Counted from the stretch's first letter, positions 17,980 through 27,202 are shown. The stretch: 64,000 nt of DNA from Marininema mesophilum (GCF_900106775.1 NZ_FNNQ01000002.1:1-64000); one strand, 5' to 3'. Numbers and translations: made by a program. Notes: generated from the letters alone by a model not told the origin.

Positions 17980-20070
17980 TTACGGATAGCGCCCTTTTAG
18001 CATCTTCTTCACACCAGGGAAGAGGTAGTGACTGCCGCCGCGATTTTGTACTTCGTCCACATAGGCTACACAGACGATGTCTGGTTTTTTATCTTTCTCA
18101 CGGTTAGCCATCCAAGCAAGCCAACCTAACTGACGTTGATCTTTATCATTCATGCTTGCTTTTAATTCCGCTGTTCCTGTTTTAGCTCCTAGTTCAACAC
18201 CCGGTGTACGAAGAGTACGACCGGAACCCTTTGGTAGAGTAACGACTCCTTTAAGCAGCTCTCGTACTTGTTTTGCTACCTCTGGTGAGACGACATCCTT
18301 TTGCCAGTATTCGATGTCGTTCGTTTTTCCTTTTTTCATCGTGATGCGTGGTTTTAAAAGGTCCCCATCATTTGCAAAGGTGCTATACATAGTAGCAAGG
18401 TGTAGCGGGCTGATCAAGAGCTGACCTTGACCGTAGGAGGTATCCGCTAGTTGAATCTCTCCGCTTAATTTCCCATTGTTGGAAATCTGGGAGGGAGTAA
18501 CATCGAGTGGGATATCCATGTTTTTTCCAAAGCCGTATTTTTGAAGATAGTCGATCATCGTTTCTCTGCCAACTTTTATGCCTACTCTAGCAAAGTAGAT
18601 ATTGTCTGACCAGGCTAAGCCCTTTGCTAAATTGATGGGGCCACCGGGATTATCTACTCGGCGAACATAGTAACCTCCCCAGGACGGGCTCTTTTGCCAC
18701 TTACCAGATTCCGTATTGTAGGTGGTTTTTGGCGTGATTTTTTTTGAGTCGAGTCCGATGGAGGAGGTGATTGCCTTCATCGTAGAACCCGGAGCGTAAG
18801 GAATTTTAGCACGATTGGCGATAGGTTGATTAGAGCTATTGATGGTTGCCCAAGCTGATTTTGACATCCCATCGACAAAGAGATTAGGGTCATAGGAAGG
18901 AGAGCTGACTAAAGCAAGAAGGTCCCCATTTTTAGGGTCAATCGCTACCCCACCGCCCTTATCCGATGATTTCTGCTGGATGACGCGAAGCATTTGTTTT
19001 TGTGTTTTCAGATCGATGGTGGTTTGGATATCTTGTCCATCCGTTCCGGAACGAGATGCGATAAGGGACTTTTCTTTTCCATTGGACGAAGTCGTTGCAA
19101 TCCGATATCCAGGCTTTCCTCTTAGCGTGTTGCCTTGATACTCCTCTAGCCCGGAATGTCCGAGCCAGTCCCCTTCTTGATAACCGTCTTTCTTCTTTTT
19201 AGCTAACTCATCCTTAGTGATGGGGCGGATATAACCGGTGAGGTGAGCGGTCAAACTCCCTTGCGGATAACGTCTTGTCGAGGCATCTCGAGCCGTAATC
19301 TCAGGGATGGACTTGGCTAGCTTTGTTGCTTTCTCCTGGTCTTTGCCCTTAAATGATTGGATAGTGATAAAAGCAGAAGGATTCTTTTCGTCTTTCACTT
19401 TGTTATAGACTTGGTCAAAGGGGATGGAAAGGGCTTTGGCTAACTTTGTACTGGTTTTACGTAGATCATGGACCTGGTTAGGGATGATTCCTATTGCTGT
19501 TTTTTCATCGTTAACAGCTAAAGGCTCACCATTCCGTGCGGTGATTTCTCCCCGTTTTCCTGGAGGAGTCTGTGTAACACGTACCCGATCTCCTTCTTTT
19601 AGACTAGGGAAGATCAAGGATGGTTTCCAATCGACCCGCCATCCCTCATCATCCTCCACCATGATAGCCTTATTCTTGAAGGTGACTTTGGGAACGATAC
19701 TTGATTGAATCGTTGTGGTAAAAGGAATGGTTTCTGGTTCTTCTTCATTGGTTTTAGCCGAGGTAAAAGCAATTTTTTTCTGGCTGATTCCAGTCGCAAT
19801 TGCCTTGTGACGCCGAATAAAAGTTTCTTGGCTTATTTTTTGTTTTGCATCGGTGCTGAGTAGGTGATACATCGATTTGTAATCACCCTTCTCCCAATCC
19901 TTTGCATAACGGGCCATCACAACTTGTGGAGGGGGTCCAGTGTCTCTGACAGCATAGTAAATGCCTAACCCTCCAACTAGAAAAATGACGCCAAGAAGGA
20001 TGAAAGCGTTTCGCTGGCTTATCCCTAATTGACGCAACCAGGTGGAGATTCTTTCTTTTAGTTCCTGCAT
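17980..20070 (-). CDS. Class B penicillin-binding protein (PBP3/MecA-like)
   Basis: 696-residue membrane-anchored peptidoglycan transpeptidase. It has one N-terminal helix (residues about 22-40), an NTF2-like MecA_N domain (about 48-155), a PBP dimerisation domain and a C-terminal transpeptidase domain. Active-site motifs are STMK (Ser429), SDN (488-490) and KTGT (630-633). This layout is shared by B. subtilis PbpC (PBP3) and staphylococcal PBP2a. The NTF2-like domain alone does not make it a resistance protein; a native low-affinity PBP is the simplest reading. It is monocistronic, with its start at the ATG at 20070 after GAGGTG. Confidence 0.92.
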   Translation of the reverse strand: MQELKERISTWLRQLGISQRNAFILLGVIFLVGGLGIYYAVRDTGPPPQVVMARYAKDWEKGDYKSMYHLLSTDAKQKISQETFIRRHKAIATGISQKKIAFTSAKTNEEEPETIPFTTTIQSSIVPKVTFKNKAIMVEDDEGWRVDWKPSLIFPSLKEGDRVRVTQTPPGKRGEITARNGEPLAVNDEKTAIGIIPNQVHDLRKTSTKLAKALSIPFDQVYNKVKDEKNPSAFITIQSFKGKDQEKATKLAKSIPEITARDASTRRYPQGSLTAHLTGYIRPITKDELAKKKKDGYQEGDWLGHSGLEEYQGNTLRGKPGYRIATTSSNGKEKSLIASRSGTDGQDIQTTIDLKTQKQMLRVIQQKSSDKGGGVAIDPKNGDLLALVSSPSYDPNLFVDGMSKSAWATINSSNQPIANRAKIPYAPGSTMKAITSSIGLDSKKITPKTTYNTESGKWQKSPSWGGYYVRRVDNPGGPINLAKGLAWSDNIYFARVGIKVGRETMIDYLQKYGFGKNMDIPLDVTPSQISNNGKLSGEIQLADTSYGQGQLLISPLHLATMYSTFANDGDLLKPRITMKKGKTNDIEYWQKDVVSPEVAKQVRELLKGVVTLPKGSGRTLRTPGVELGAKTGTAELKASMNDKDQRQLGWLAWMANREKDKKPDIVCVAYVDEVQNRGGSHYLFPGVKKMLKGRYP

Positions 20071-20194
20071 GGGTACAGCGTCACCTCTATTTCACTCTCT
20101 GATGGGTGCTCAATGAACATTCTCTATTCTATCGTTTATTAGGGTGCGTGTGAATGGATTTATTGTCCAAGTGGTCGGATTGCTTTTTAAACAT

Positions 20195-20232
20195 AAAGAG
20201 GAACGGCTTATCATAGTGGATCTGCCGTTCCT
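20195..20232 (-). terminator. Probable terminator after fumarase
   Basis: 9-bp stem AGGAACGGC/GCCGTTCCT; the minus-strand tail CTCTTTATG has only a modest T-run. Confidence 0.55.
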
Positions 20233-20250
20233 TAATGAAGTAGCTACTTA

Positions 20251-21789
20251 TTAGGAGAAAACAGGATCTTTAAATTTAGCCAAACGTTCCAGAGAGGTAC
20301 TCTCGACATCACGATGGAGACTGTTTCCATGGGAGTCCATGGTGACGATAGCAGTAAATTTCTTGACGTTGAGGTGCCACATCGCCTCAGGAACACCAAA
20401 TTCCATAAAATCTACACCATCCACACCGGTGATACAGTCCGCATAATACTGAGCGGCTCCACCAATAGCATTAAGATAAACGGCACCATGTTCCTTCAGG
20501 CCAGCAAGGGTTTTCGCGCCCATTCCACCTTTACCGATCACTGCACGGATGCCAAACTTTTTAATGATATCCGCTTGATAGGGCTCTTCTCGGATACTTG
20601 TTGTAGGTCCAGCTGCTTTTACCTCCCACTTGTCATCTTCATCTTTGAGCATGACCGGCCCACAATGGTAGATAACGCCTCCATCAAGGTTTACAGGAGA
20701 TTCGTGATCCATCAGATATTTATGAAGGGCATCACGTCCGGTGTGGATTCTCCCATTAATGGTAACAACATCCCCTACTTTTAAGTTGCGAATGGCTTCC
20801 TCAGAAATCGGAGGAGTAAGGACGATTTCTCGGGTCCCTTGGGTGGAAGTCGTCGTTTCTTTTTCAATGGGTTCCTGAATCTTGATCTCGGGCTGATCTT
20901 TATATAGCCAGCCAGTAATCTCACCCGTCTCAGGGTTTAGGGTTACGCCCTGGCGGCGGAAAGCCCAGCAATTGTAAGCTACTGAGACATAGAAGCTAGC
21001 AGGAATTCGGTGCATGGCTCCTACTTTGCAACCGAGTAGGGTAGTGTTACCGCCAAAGCCCATCGTTCCGATGGATAGCTCATTGGCATGTTCCATAATA
21101 TAGTCTTCGAGATCCGCAAGATCAGCATTAGGATTGGTATCGAAAACTTTCCGGAAGAGTTGTTTTTTCGCTAGTTCATAACCGGTTGTGCGGTCTCCAC
21201 CGACACCTACACCAATAAAGCCAGCGCTACACCCTTGACCTTGCGCTTGGTATACACTGTGTAAAATACATTTGCGGATCCCATCCAAGTCACGACCCGC
21301 ACGGCCAAGTCCTTCCAATTCACAAGGGAGGCTATATTGAATGTTTTTGTTTTCACAACCGCCACCCTTTAAGATCAGGCGAATATCGACCTCATCGCGC
21401 TCCCACTGTTCATAATGGATGACGGGTACGCCTTCGCCTAAGTTATCTCCACTGTTTGCCCCGGTTAGAGAGTCGACGGAATTAGGGCGAAGCTTTCCTG
21501 TTTTTGTGGCTTCAACAATCGCAGCCTTGATCTGTCGAGTAATCTCTAGTTGGTTAACACCTACAGGAACATGGACGTGAAAAGTAGGCATTCCCGTGTC
21601 TTGGCAGATAGGGGAGACATTCTCCTCTGCCATCGTTATGTTATGGGTAATCGTAGAGAGTGCCAACGCAGAGCGAGTTCCTGCGTCTTCCTTGGACTTT
21701 CCTTGTTGAACGGCTGCTCGTACATCGGGAGGCAGGTTCGTTGAGGTTTCTGTAATAAGCTCGAGAAGACTATTCTTTAATGCGTGCAT
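20251..21789 (-). CDS. fumA: Fumarate hydratase, class I (iron-sulfur)
   Basis: Converts fumarate to malate in the citric acid cycle, following the sdh operon nearby. 512 residues. The N-terminal domain (through about residue 290) has PICQDTGMPTF with Cys62, QGCSAGFIGVGVGGDR with Cys187, and AYNCWAFRRQG with Cys274, likely ligands of the labile [4Fe-4S] cluster by comparison with the family. The C-terminal domain contains GDVVTINGRIHTGRDALHK, GPTTSIREEPYQ and GKGGMGAKT. B. subtilis uses the unrelated class II FumC; an oxygen-sensitive class I enzyme is a point of difference. Start ATG at 21789 after AAAGGAG. Confidence 0.94.
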   Translation of the reverse strand: MHALKNSLLELITETSTNLPPDVRAAVQQGKSKEDAGTRSALALSTITHNITMAEENVSPICQDTGMPTFHVHVPVGVNQLEITRQIKAAIVEATKTGKLRPNSVDSLTGANSGDNLGEGVPVIHYEQWERDEVDIRLILKGGGCENKNIQYSLPCELEGLGRAGRDLDGIRKCILHSVYQAQGQGCSAGFIGVGVGGDRTTGYELAKKQLFRKVFDTNPNADLADLEDYIMEHANELSIGTMGFGGNTTLLGCKVGAMHRIPASFYVSVAYNCWAFRRQGVTLNPETGEITGWLYKDQPEIKIQEPIEKETTTSTQGTREIVLTPPISEEAIRNLKVGDVVTINGRIHTGRDALHKYLMDHESPVNLDGGVIYHCGPVMLKDEDDKWEVKAAGPTTSIREEPYQADIIKKFGIRAVIGKGGMGAKTLAGLKEHGAVYLNAIGGAAQYYADCITGVDGVDFMEFGVPEAMWHLNVKKFTAIVTMDSHGNSLHRDVESTSLERLAKFKDPVFS

Positions 21790-21920
21790 CTGTCAATACT
21801 CCTTTTCGATGAGAGAGTCGACTGGTTTTAGTCAATTCACCATCTATTATACATCAATATAGTGGTTTCTTCAGGGGAAACCCATTGGAAAATAGAGTGG
21901 ATTTGTCGATAATCGATTAA

Positions 21921-21968
21921 GAAAATCCCCTTGAGCTAACAGGAAGGGGCCAGTTAACTCAAGGGGAT
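21921..21968 (-). terminator. Rho-independent terminator after zinc-ribbon gene
   Basis: 11-bp perfect stem ATCCCCTTGAG/CTCAAGGGGAT; on the minus strand the downstream side reads TTTTC. It lies between the 22039-22305 gene and fumA. Confidence 0.75.
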
Positions 21969-22038
21969 CATATCATTGAAAAAGGTATTTCTGAAACTCA
22001 CTAGAGGGTGCTGATAAACGGATGGTTGGTTAAAGCGG

Positions 22039-22305
22039 TTAACTTGAAGTATTTCTAGTCAGTTTTTGTGGTTCTCGCTGGGCGGTTTTGATAAACCGTT
22101 CCTCCGCCTCTACAACACCACACACCCCACATTGAACACGGAGTGATTCGCCTCGATAAGGAACGTGTAAAGGGTCATTTGTAGCAACCTGTTCGAGAAT
22201 GGCTCCATTGTTGGGGTCTTTTCGTACAGGGGTCACCACTTGTTCAATCAAATTAAAGCGACTGCGATTGGTTCCACATACAGGACAGAGATAGTTTGAA
22301 TCCAT
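22039..22305 (-). CDS. Small zinc-ribbon-like protein
   Basis: 88 residues with two Cys pairs, CPVCG at the N-terminus and CGVCG near residue 58, which would form a zinc ribbon. The middle part (QVVTPVRKDPNNGAILEQVATNDPLHVPYRGESLRV) is not one I recognise. The ATG at 22305 sits about 11 nt after GGAGG; a GTG four codons upstream overlaps that site. Function unknown; cytosolic. Confidence 0.7.
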   Translation of the reverse strand: MDSNYLCPVCGTNRSRFNLIEQVVTPVRKDPNNGAILEQVATNDPLHVPYRGESLRVQCGVCGVVEAEERFIKTAQREPQKLTRNTSS

Positions 22306-22472
22306 CGAATTAAACACCTCCTGGTTTTATCATTCCCGAAGGGTGTAGCCTCATTCTTGTGCAGAGGTGGGAGAGGAATGAAAGCATAGGATCACGAATG
22401 AATGTTGGAGTGTGGAAATGGCTAATGAGGTTTGAAAATATCGCCTTTATTAAAAAGGGGAGGATGAAGGTT

Positions 22473-24116
22473 ATGGAGATGAAGGCCGAACAATTGATTA
22501 CAAAGCTGACCGCTCAAATTCGTGATGTAGAGAAGCAGATGGCTGAAGCATGGTGGCTCGTTGCTACTACAGGAGAGAAAAAGCACAAACATACCTATGC
22601 AAAGCACTTAACACATTTAAAAGAGATCCTTTCGGATCCAGATACATACCGAGAATTAGGAGAAATGAAGGGAAGAGAGATAAGCGATCCTCTATTGGCC
22701 CGCCAGCTCGAAATATTATCTCTTCAGTTTATGGGTAATCAAGCATCAAAAGAGGATATTGCGGAAATTGTCCGATTGGAAACGGAGATAGAGAGTGACT
22801 TCATCAACTTTCGAGCCGGTGATCAAGAAAGAAAGGTATCCGATAATGAATTGAGAGAACTGTATCGCACAGAGCGGGATACCTATAGACGGAAGGAGAT
22901 ATGGAAGGCGAGTAAACAAGTGGGACAAGTGGTAGCCGAGAAGATTCTGGAGCTTGTACGAAAAAGAAACGAAATCGCTCGTAAACAAGGTCTACGTGAT
23001 TACTATCAGATGTCTCTACAACGTCAGGAAATTGATGAAACGGAACTCTTTGATTTATTAGCAGATCTAAAACAACAAACCGATCAGCCATTTTCTGAGT
23101 GCAAAAAAGAATTGGATCAAATAATTGCGGATCGATATGTCTATCTACGGCCAGAGGGACTTAGACCTTGGCATTATGAGGATCCTTTTTTTCAAGAGGC
23201 ACCCGTTGTTTTCGATGTCGATCTGGATGGAATGTTTGCTGATAAAAAGTTAGAGGAGATAGCAGAGCGCACTTTTCAAGGAATCGGCTTTGATGTAAAG
23301 GATATTTATAAGAGAAGTGATCTCTATGAAAGGGATGGAAAATCTCAGCATGCATTTTGTATTGATGTCGATCGTGAAGGGGATACCCGTATCCTATGTA
23401 ATTTACGTCCTGATACGTATTGGATGAGCGTACTCCTCCATGAGTTGGGTCATGCTGTATTTGATACCTGCCATGATTCTGAGTTACCTTACCTGTTACG
23501 TAAGCCAGCACACGATTCAAGTACAGAGGCCGTCGCTATTCTGATGGAATCCTTAAGCCAAAACCCGATGTGGTTGTCTCGAAGGGTTGGTGTGGATGCA
23601 ACTACCTTCGATAAGATCACAGAACCTCTTGCTAAACAGACAAAGCTAAGCATGCTGATTTTTGTACGGTGGTGCTTGGTAATGATTCACTTTGAACGGG
23701 CGTTATATGCAGACCCTGAGCAGGACTTAAATCGACTGTGGTGGGACTTTGTAGAAGAATTTCAATTTCTACCTCGTCCAGAAGGACGAAATGAACCTGA
23801 TTGGGCTGCAAAGATCCATCTAGGTACATCACCCGTTTATTATCAGAACTACCTCCTTGGAAAATTGACCGCTTCCCAAATTCTTGCGGCGATGGAAAGG
23901 GAATTTCCGACGAAGGAACATCCATTGGTTGATAATGAGGACGCTGGCTACTTTCTTCGCGAGTGTATATTTCGGCCAGGTGCGCGTTATCGCTGGAATG
24001 AATTATTGGAGCGGGCCACTGGGGAGAAGCTCTCTGCTCGCCACTTTGTTGCTCAATTTGTAGAGGACAGTCCTGAAAGTAAGGCTGAGACAGAAGAAGA
24101 GGCTAGTAAAAAGTAA
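22473..24116 (+). CDS. M3-family-like zinc metallopeptidase
   Basis: About 547 residues, almost wholly helical. The zinc-binding HELGH is at residues 323-327, and the third ligand Glu is likely in the downstream SSTEAVAILMESLSQNP. This arrangement fits the M3 oligopeptidase / M2 peptidyl-dipeptidase group that trims short peptides in the cytosol. The C-terminal LGTSPVYYQNYLLGKLTASQ resembles the conserved Tyr-rich segment of these enzymes. Several ATGs are near the start; I favour 22473, 9 nt after GGGGAGG, over the long upstream frame from 22359. A terminator follows at 24149. Confidence 0.85.
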   Translation: MEMKAEQLITKLTAQIRDVEKQMAEAWWLVATTGEKKHKHTYAKHLTHLKEILSDPDTYRELGEMKGREISDPLLARQLEILSLQFMGNQASKEDIAEIVRLETEIESDFINFRAGDQERKVSDNELRELYRTERDTYRRKEIWKASKQVGQVVAEKILELVRKRNEIARKQGLRDYYQMSLQRQEIDETELFDLLADLKQQTDQPFSECKKELDQIIADRYVYLRPEGLRPWHYEDPFFQEAPVVFDVDLDGMFADKKLEEIAERTFQGIGFDVKDIYKRSDLYERDGKSQHAFCIDVDREGDTRILCNLRPDTYWMSVLLHELGHAVFDTCHDSELPYLLRKPAHDSSTEAVAILMESLSQNPMWLSRRVGVDATTFDKITEPLAKQTKLSMLIFVRWCLVMIHFERALYADPEQDLNRLWWDFVEEFQFLPRPEGRNEPDWAAKIHLGTSPVYYQNYLLGKLTASQILAAMEREFPTKEHPLVDNEDAGYFLRECIFRPGARYRWNELLERATGEKLSARHFVAQFVEDSPESKAETEEEASKK

Positions 24117-24148
24117 TGGGGAGTAAAACAGGAATCGTTGGTTAATTT

Positions 24149-24193
24149 AAAAAAACTGACCCGAATGGATTGATGGCCGGGGGTCAGTTTTTT
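24149..24193. terminator. Bidirectional terminator
   Basis: 13-bp perfect stem AAAAAACTGACCC/GGGTCAGTTTTTT between convergent genes. Confidence 0.9.
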
Positions 24194-24209
24194 GGTTTAG
24201 GTGATAAAA

Positions 24210-24974
24210 TTATTCTTGTTCCGTTGAATCGGACTTGGTATTTGCGGGTTGTAGTTCTTGACAAGAACGACTGACTTGTTGGAAGTGATCGCGGATTTGC
24301 TGTTTACTCCAACCCTTATCCGTGTACAAAAGGAGATGATCTAACCATAAAGGATACCAAGGCAGTCCCATGACTTCCTGGGTAAATGAATGAGCCGCAA
24401 TTTCACGTAACCGAGTAAGTCGTTCACGGATCTCGATGGGTCCCCATTTCTTTTTTACTACACGGGGTAAACGGCCGTCGGTTCTTCCCAGACGTGTGTT
24501 TTCTAGGTGGTGGAACCATTCATGAAAAAGATGGAGTGCGATGAGATCCTCCTCTTTTACATTAAAGCCTTCTTTTTTAAAAAAACTTTCCAATTGTTCT
24601 AATGATGCACGATAGATTTCAATGACGGCAGGTTTGGTTCGATACTGCGCACGCACCCAACCATCATGATCTTTTTTTCGCCGGAGGAAGGTCACACGAA
24701 CTCCCGTATGTATGACACGATCCATCCAGTAGGCAAGGTTCCCATTGTAGGAGTAACTTGTTGCAGCAATTTTTCCAAAGGCTAAGGCTCCATTGAGGCA
24801 TTCCGGAATTTTGTGCACGGGAAGATGAGAAAACATGTCATCTTGTTCCAGTTCAGTATAGGCCAGTTCAAAGGGAGTTAGCCTTGGCCATTTCTGTTCC
24901 AGAGGAGTTTCGCACAAGCTATTGGATGGCTGTGTGACTTTTTCCGGTGGGATAATCGATGTTTTCTTTCCCAT
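24210..24974 (-). CDS. Unrecognised protein with HExxH (zincin-like) motif
   Basis: 254 residues, no signal peptide. HEWFH at 151-155 is preceded by a hydrophobic helix (DLIALHLF), and REIAAHSFT follows with Glu191. This matches an HExxH...E zinc site with an ExxAxxF-type third-ligand helix, as in small zincins such as the ImmA/IrrE group. I do not recognise the family by name. The ATG at 24974 sits just after GGGAGGGGAGG. Convergent with the M3-like peptidase gene. Confidence 0.7.
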   Translation of the reverse strand: MGKKTSIIPPEKVTQPSNSLCETPLEQKWPRLTPFELAYTELEQDDMFSHLPVHKIPECLNGALAFGKIAATSYSYNGNLAYWMDRVIHTGVRVTFLRRKKDHDGWVRAQYRTKPAVIEIYRASLEQLESFFKKEGFNVKEEDLIALHLFHEWFHHLENTRLGRTDGRLPRVVKKKWGPIEIRERLTRLREIAAHSFTQEVMGLPWYPLWLDHLLLYTDKGWSKQQIRDHFQQVSRSCQELQPANTKSDSTEQE

Positions 24975-25124
24975 GTCCTCCCCTCCCTGAGTACGAATCA
25001 TATCGGGTTGTTTCCTAGGCTATGATTCAATCAGCTTGGCTCATTCTCTCCATTTGAAATAAAAAATTTATGGATTAAAACAAACCTACTTAGAGCAAGT
25101 TACGGATGAAAAGGAGGGAGCGGA

Positions 25125-25559
25125 TTGTATCTACATGGGATCCCCTTTGTACATTTAAAGCGACATTATCCGGAGATTACTCCACAAAAAGAAACTGCCC
25201 GCAGAAGTCCATCCCACCTGGCGGATACACACCATCTTAAAGAATGTCTTGGCTTTGTGCCTGTTCATTTGCTACGTACATCCAAGAAGTATCCACTGGA
25301 TACCTGTTTAAAGGAATGTCTTCGCTATGGAGATACAGTCATGGCATTCTCAGGTATTCCCACTACCTGCGTACAGCTAAGCCTCCATGAGTGGGGAGTA
25401 GACAGGTTGATGCTGAGAAAAGCCGTCTGGATTCTTACCCTACGGCCCTCTGCATTAAGGTGGTTAAAAGTCCACTTTCCATCGACTCCCTTGATTCTTA
25501 CAGGATGGGATCGGGATGAGAAACGAAGACACCGTAGGCTAGGATTCCCCCTTAAGTAG
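25125..25559 (+). CDS. Hypothetical protein upstream of gerE
   Basis: 144 residues rich in His, Arg and Leu, with basic C-terminus (WDRDEKRRHRRLGFPLK). The TTG start at 25125 has AAGGAGGG at good spacing, which supports expression. No motif or membrane segment is recognised. In B. subtilis the gene ysmA occupies the place between sdhB and gerE, but this protein does not resemble a YsmA-type thioesterase to my eye. Confidence 0.55.
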   Translation: MYLHGIPFVHLKRHYPEITPQKETARRSPSHLADTHHLKECLGFVPVHLLRTSKKYPLDTCLKECLRYGDTVMAFSGIPTTCVQLSLHEWGVDRLMLRKAVWILTLRPSALRWLKVHFPSTPLILTGWDRDEKRRHRRLGFPLK

Positions 25560-25659
25560 AGAATCCTTCACTTCCTGAGGAAGTAATGCATAGGATACGG
25601 AAGTCGCAGATGTTTTAAGTAGCAGTGATGGACTCCTGCCTAAATTCATTTACGAAGGC

Positions 25660-25687
25660 ACCACAAAATAAGCCCGTTCATACAATA
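25660..25687 (+). promoter_or_regulatory. Sigma-K-like promoter of gerE
   Basis: AC (25660-25661), 17-nt spacer, CATACAATA (25679-25687), which fits the sigma-K pattern AC..CATAnnnTA. It is 60 nt upstream of the gerE start. B. subtilis gerE is transcribed by sigma-K in the mother cell. Confidence 0.65.
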
Positions 25688-25746
25688 ACCTGACTGAGTC
25701 CCTTACCCTCGTGTTCCAAGAGTCCGAGCAAGGAGGGGTGGCGCAA

Positions 25747-25932
25747 TTGAGCAACCAGAAAGGGAAGCCCTTGTTAACAAACAGGGAAAGGGAAGTATTC
25801 GAGCTATTAGTGCAGGACAAAACGACAAAAGAGATCGCCCAACAGCTCTTCATCAGTGAAAAGACCGTCCGGAATCATATTTCGAACGTGATGTGTACCC
25901 TCTCAGGAATGCTCTCCTTGTATCTAACTTGA
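25747..25932 (+). CDS. gerE: gerE 5-prime segment (interrupted)
   Basis: GerE is the last mother-cell transcription factor of sporulation, a 74-residue LuxR-type helix-turn-helix protein in B. subtilis. Here codons 1-49 (start TTG 25747, AGGAGG 10 nt upstream; KPLLTNREREVFELL, SEKTVRNHISNVM) match GerE. From 25894 the sequence departs into 12 unrelated residues (CTLSGMLSLYLT) and stops. The missing C-terminus (QKLNVRGRSQAVVELV...) is at 41406-41477 in the same frame. As it stands only a truncated 61-residue product is possible. Excision of the 15.5-kb element restores a 72-residue GerE. Confidence 0.93.
   Translation: MSNQKGKPLLTNREREVFELLVQDKTTKEIAQQLFISEKTVRNHISNVMCTLSGMLSLYLT
25855..25916. 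other. attL of the gerE-intervening element
   Basis: The core AACGTGATG (25885-25893) is shared with the right end (41397-41405). To its right, 25888-25916 forms a 29-base arm that is the reverse complement of 41367-41395 with one mismatch. To its left is gerE coding sequence. Confidence 0.88.
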
Positions 25933-26156
25933 CCATCATTTCTTTAGACGTTGCCTACCATTTGGTTTCCTTTTCTTCTGGACATGCCCCTTTTTATCTT
26001 TACTTCTAGGAACTTATTTTATATATAATAATAGGTTTTTTACTTTTTTATTTATAATTTACATATATTCACATCCCCTTAATATGGAAAGTTGTTGTTT
26101 TGTATTGCATTATTAATATTGCGAGATTATTATATACCCAGAGGAGAGTGAACGGA
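25933..26156. other. AT-rich left end of the element
   Basis: Very AT-rich non-coding stretch between attL and the deacetylase gene. No clear gene; several TATAAT-like strings make promoter placement unsafe. Confidence 0.5.
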
Positions 26157-26185
26157 TTGAAACGAAATCTCTGGGTATTTTTTTT
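26134..26185 (+). promoter_or_regulatory. Hairpin with T-run across the RBS and start codon
   Basis: ATACCCAGAG (26134-26143) pairs perfectly with CTCTGGGTAT (26169-26178), followed by eight T residues (26178-26185). The loop and stem contain the Shine-Dalgarno sequence and the TTG start of the deacetylase gene, so folding could both hide the ribosome-binding site and end transcription. Confidence 0.6.
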
Positions 26186-27071
26186 GCTTTTAACCGTTAG
26201 TATTAGCTGTATTTGGATATGGAATGCCACTTCAGCTTCGGAGGCTGAAAAAACGGCTACTAAACCAACAAAGAAAGTAGAGAAAAAGAAGAAGGAGAAG
26301 AAGAGAGATACTTCTAAGTCTGCAGATATTCAGGATCGAGATCAACAAGATAAGGATAAAAAGAAACAGTCAGAAAAAGGTTCAATGGATAAGGATAAGC
26401 TCCAACCAAACGACCCTGATCGCAGTAAGAAATCCAGTAAAAAAGAACCAATAACCCCCGCTGTTATCTATCAAGGGCCAAAAAATATTAAACAGATAGC
26501 TCTTACCTTTGATGATGGTCCAGATGGAACATACACGCCGGAAATTTTGGATATTCTTCGCAAAAAGAGGGTGTACGCTACTTTTTTTGTGATTGGTAAA
26601 GAAGTGCGGAAACATCCAAAAGTGGCGAAAAAAATAGTCAAGGAGAATCATGTGATCGCCAGTCACACGTGGGATCATCCTTTCTTGCCTAAACTTTCCA
26701 ATGAGCGTATTAATGGAGAGCTCGACCGAAACTATCGAGAAGTATATAAGTATACAGGCAAGAAGATGTCGCTTTTGCGCCCCCCCTATGGAGCGACGAA
26801 GGGAATTGAAAAGAAGCTGGCCCAAAAGGGTTATCGTATCATCAACTGGAATGTGGATTCTCGAGATTGGACGCGGCCGTCTCCTTCTATGATCCAACAA
26901 ACCGTCCTCAATGGGGGGAAAGCTGGAAGTATTATTTTGCTTCATTCAGGAGGGGGAGATCGTTCCCGTACCGTTGCTGCTTTACCAGGACTGATCGATA
27001 AATTGAGACAACAAGGGTACCAGTTTACGACAGTAGATCGTCTTATCGGAATTTCTCCCTATCGGAACTAA
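26157..27071 (+). CDS. Polysaccharide deacetylase (NodB domain)
   Basis: 304 residues: N-terminal membrane anchor or signal (LWVFFLLLTVSISCIWIW), a long Lys/Asp/Glu-rich linker (about 30-100), then a NodB domain. Catalytic motifs are TFDDGPD, SHTWDHP, RPPYGA, VDSRDW and ILLHSGG. Such enzymes remove acetyl groups from peptidoglycan or other amino sugars outside the membrane (PgdA/PdaA group); the substrate here is unknown. The start is the TTG at 26157 after GAGGAGAG. It is the first gene inside the element. A terminator follows. Confidence 0.9.
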   Translation: MKRNLWVFFLLLTVSISCIWIWNATSASEAEKTATKPTKKVEKKKKEKKRDTSKSADIQDRDQQDKDKKKQSEKGSMDKDKLQPNDPDRSKKSSKKEPITPAVIYQGPKNIKQIALTFDDGPDGTYTPEILDILRKKRVYATFFVIGKEVRKHPKVAKKIVKENHVIASHTWDHPFLPKLSNERINGELDRNYREVYKYTGKKMSLLRPPYGATKGIEKKLAQKGYRIINWNVDSRDWTRPSPSMIQQTVLNGGKAGSIILLHSGGGDRSRTVAALPGLIDKLRQQGYQFTTVDRLIGISPYRN

Positions 27072-27116
27072 GTGAATATTTCAATAAGAAGTATCATTTT
27101 TAAAATAGACGAATAT

Positions 27117-27154
27117 AAAAAGGAACCAACTTGTATACAAATTGGTTCCTTTTT
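27117..27154. terminator. Bidirectional terminator
   Basis: 13-bp perfect stem AAAAAGGAACCAA/TTGGTTCCTTTTT between the convergent deacetylase genes. Confidence 0.92.
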
Positions 27155-27202
27155 ATATTCTTAGTTATTGATATTGATTTGAAGTGGATGAAGTGAAAAG
27201 AG

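Noticed and set aside
17980..20070. MecA-like resistance determinant
   Set aside because: The NTF2-like domain is also found in native Bacillus PBP3; there is no sign of a resistance cassette or regulator genes around it.
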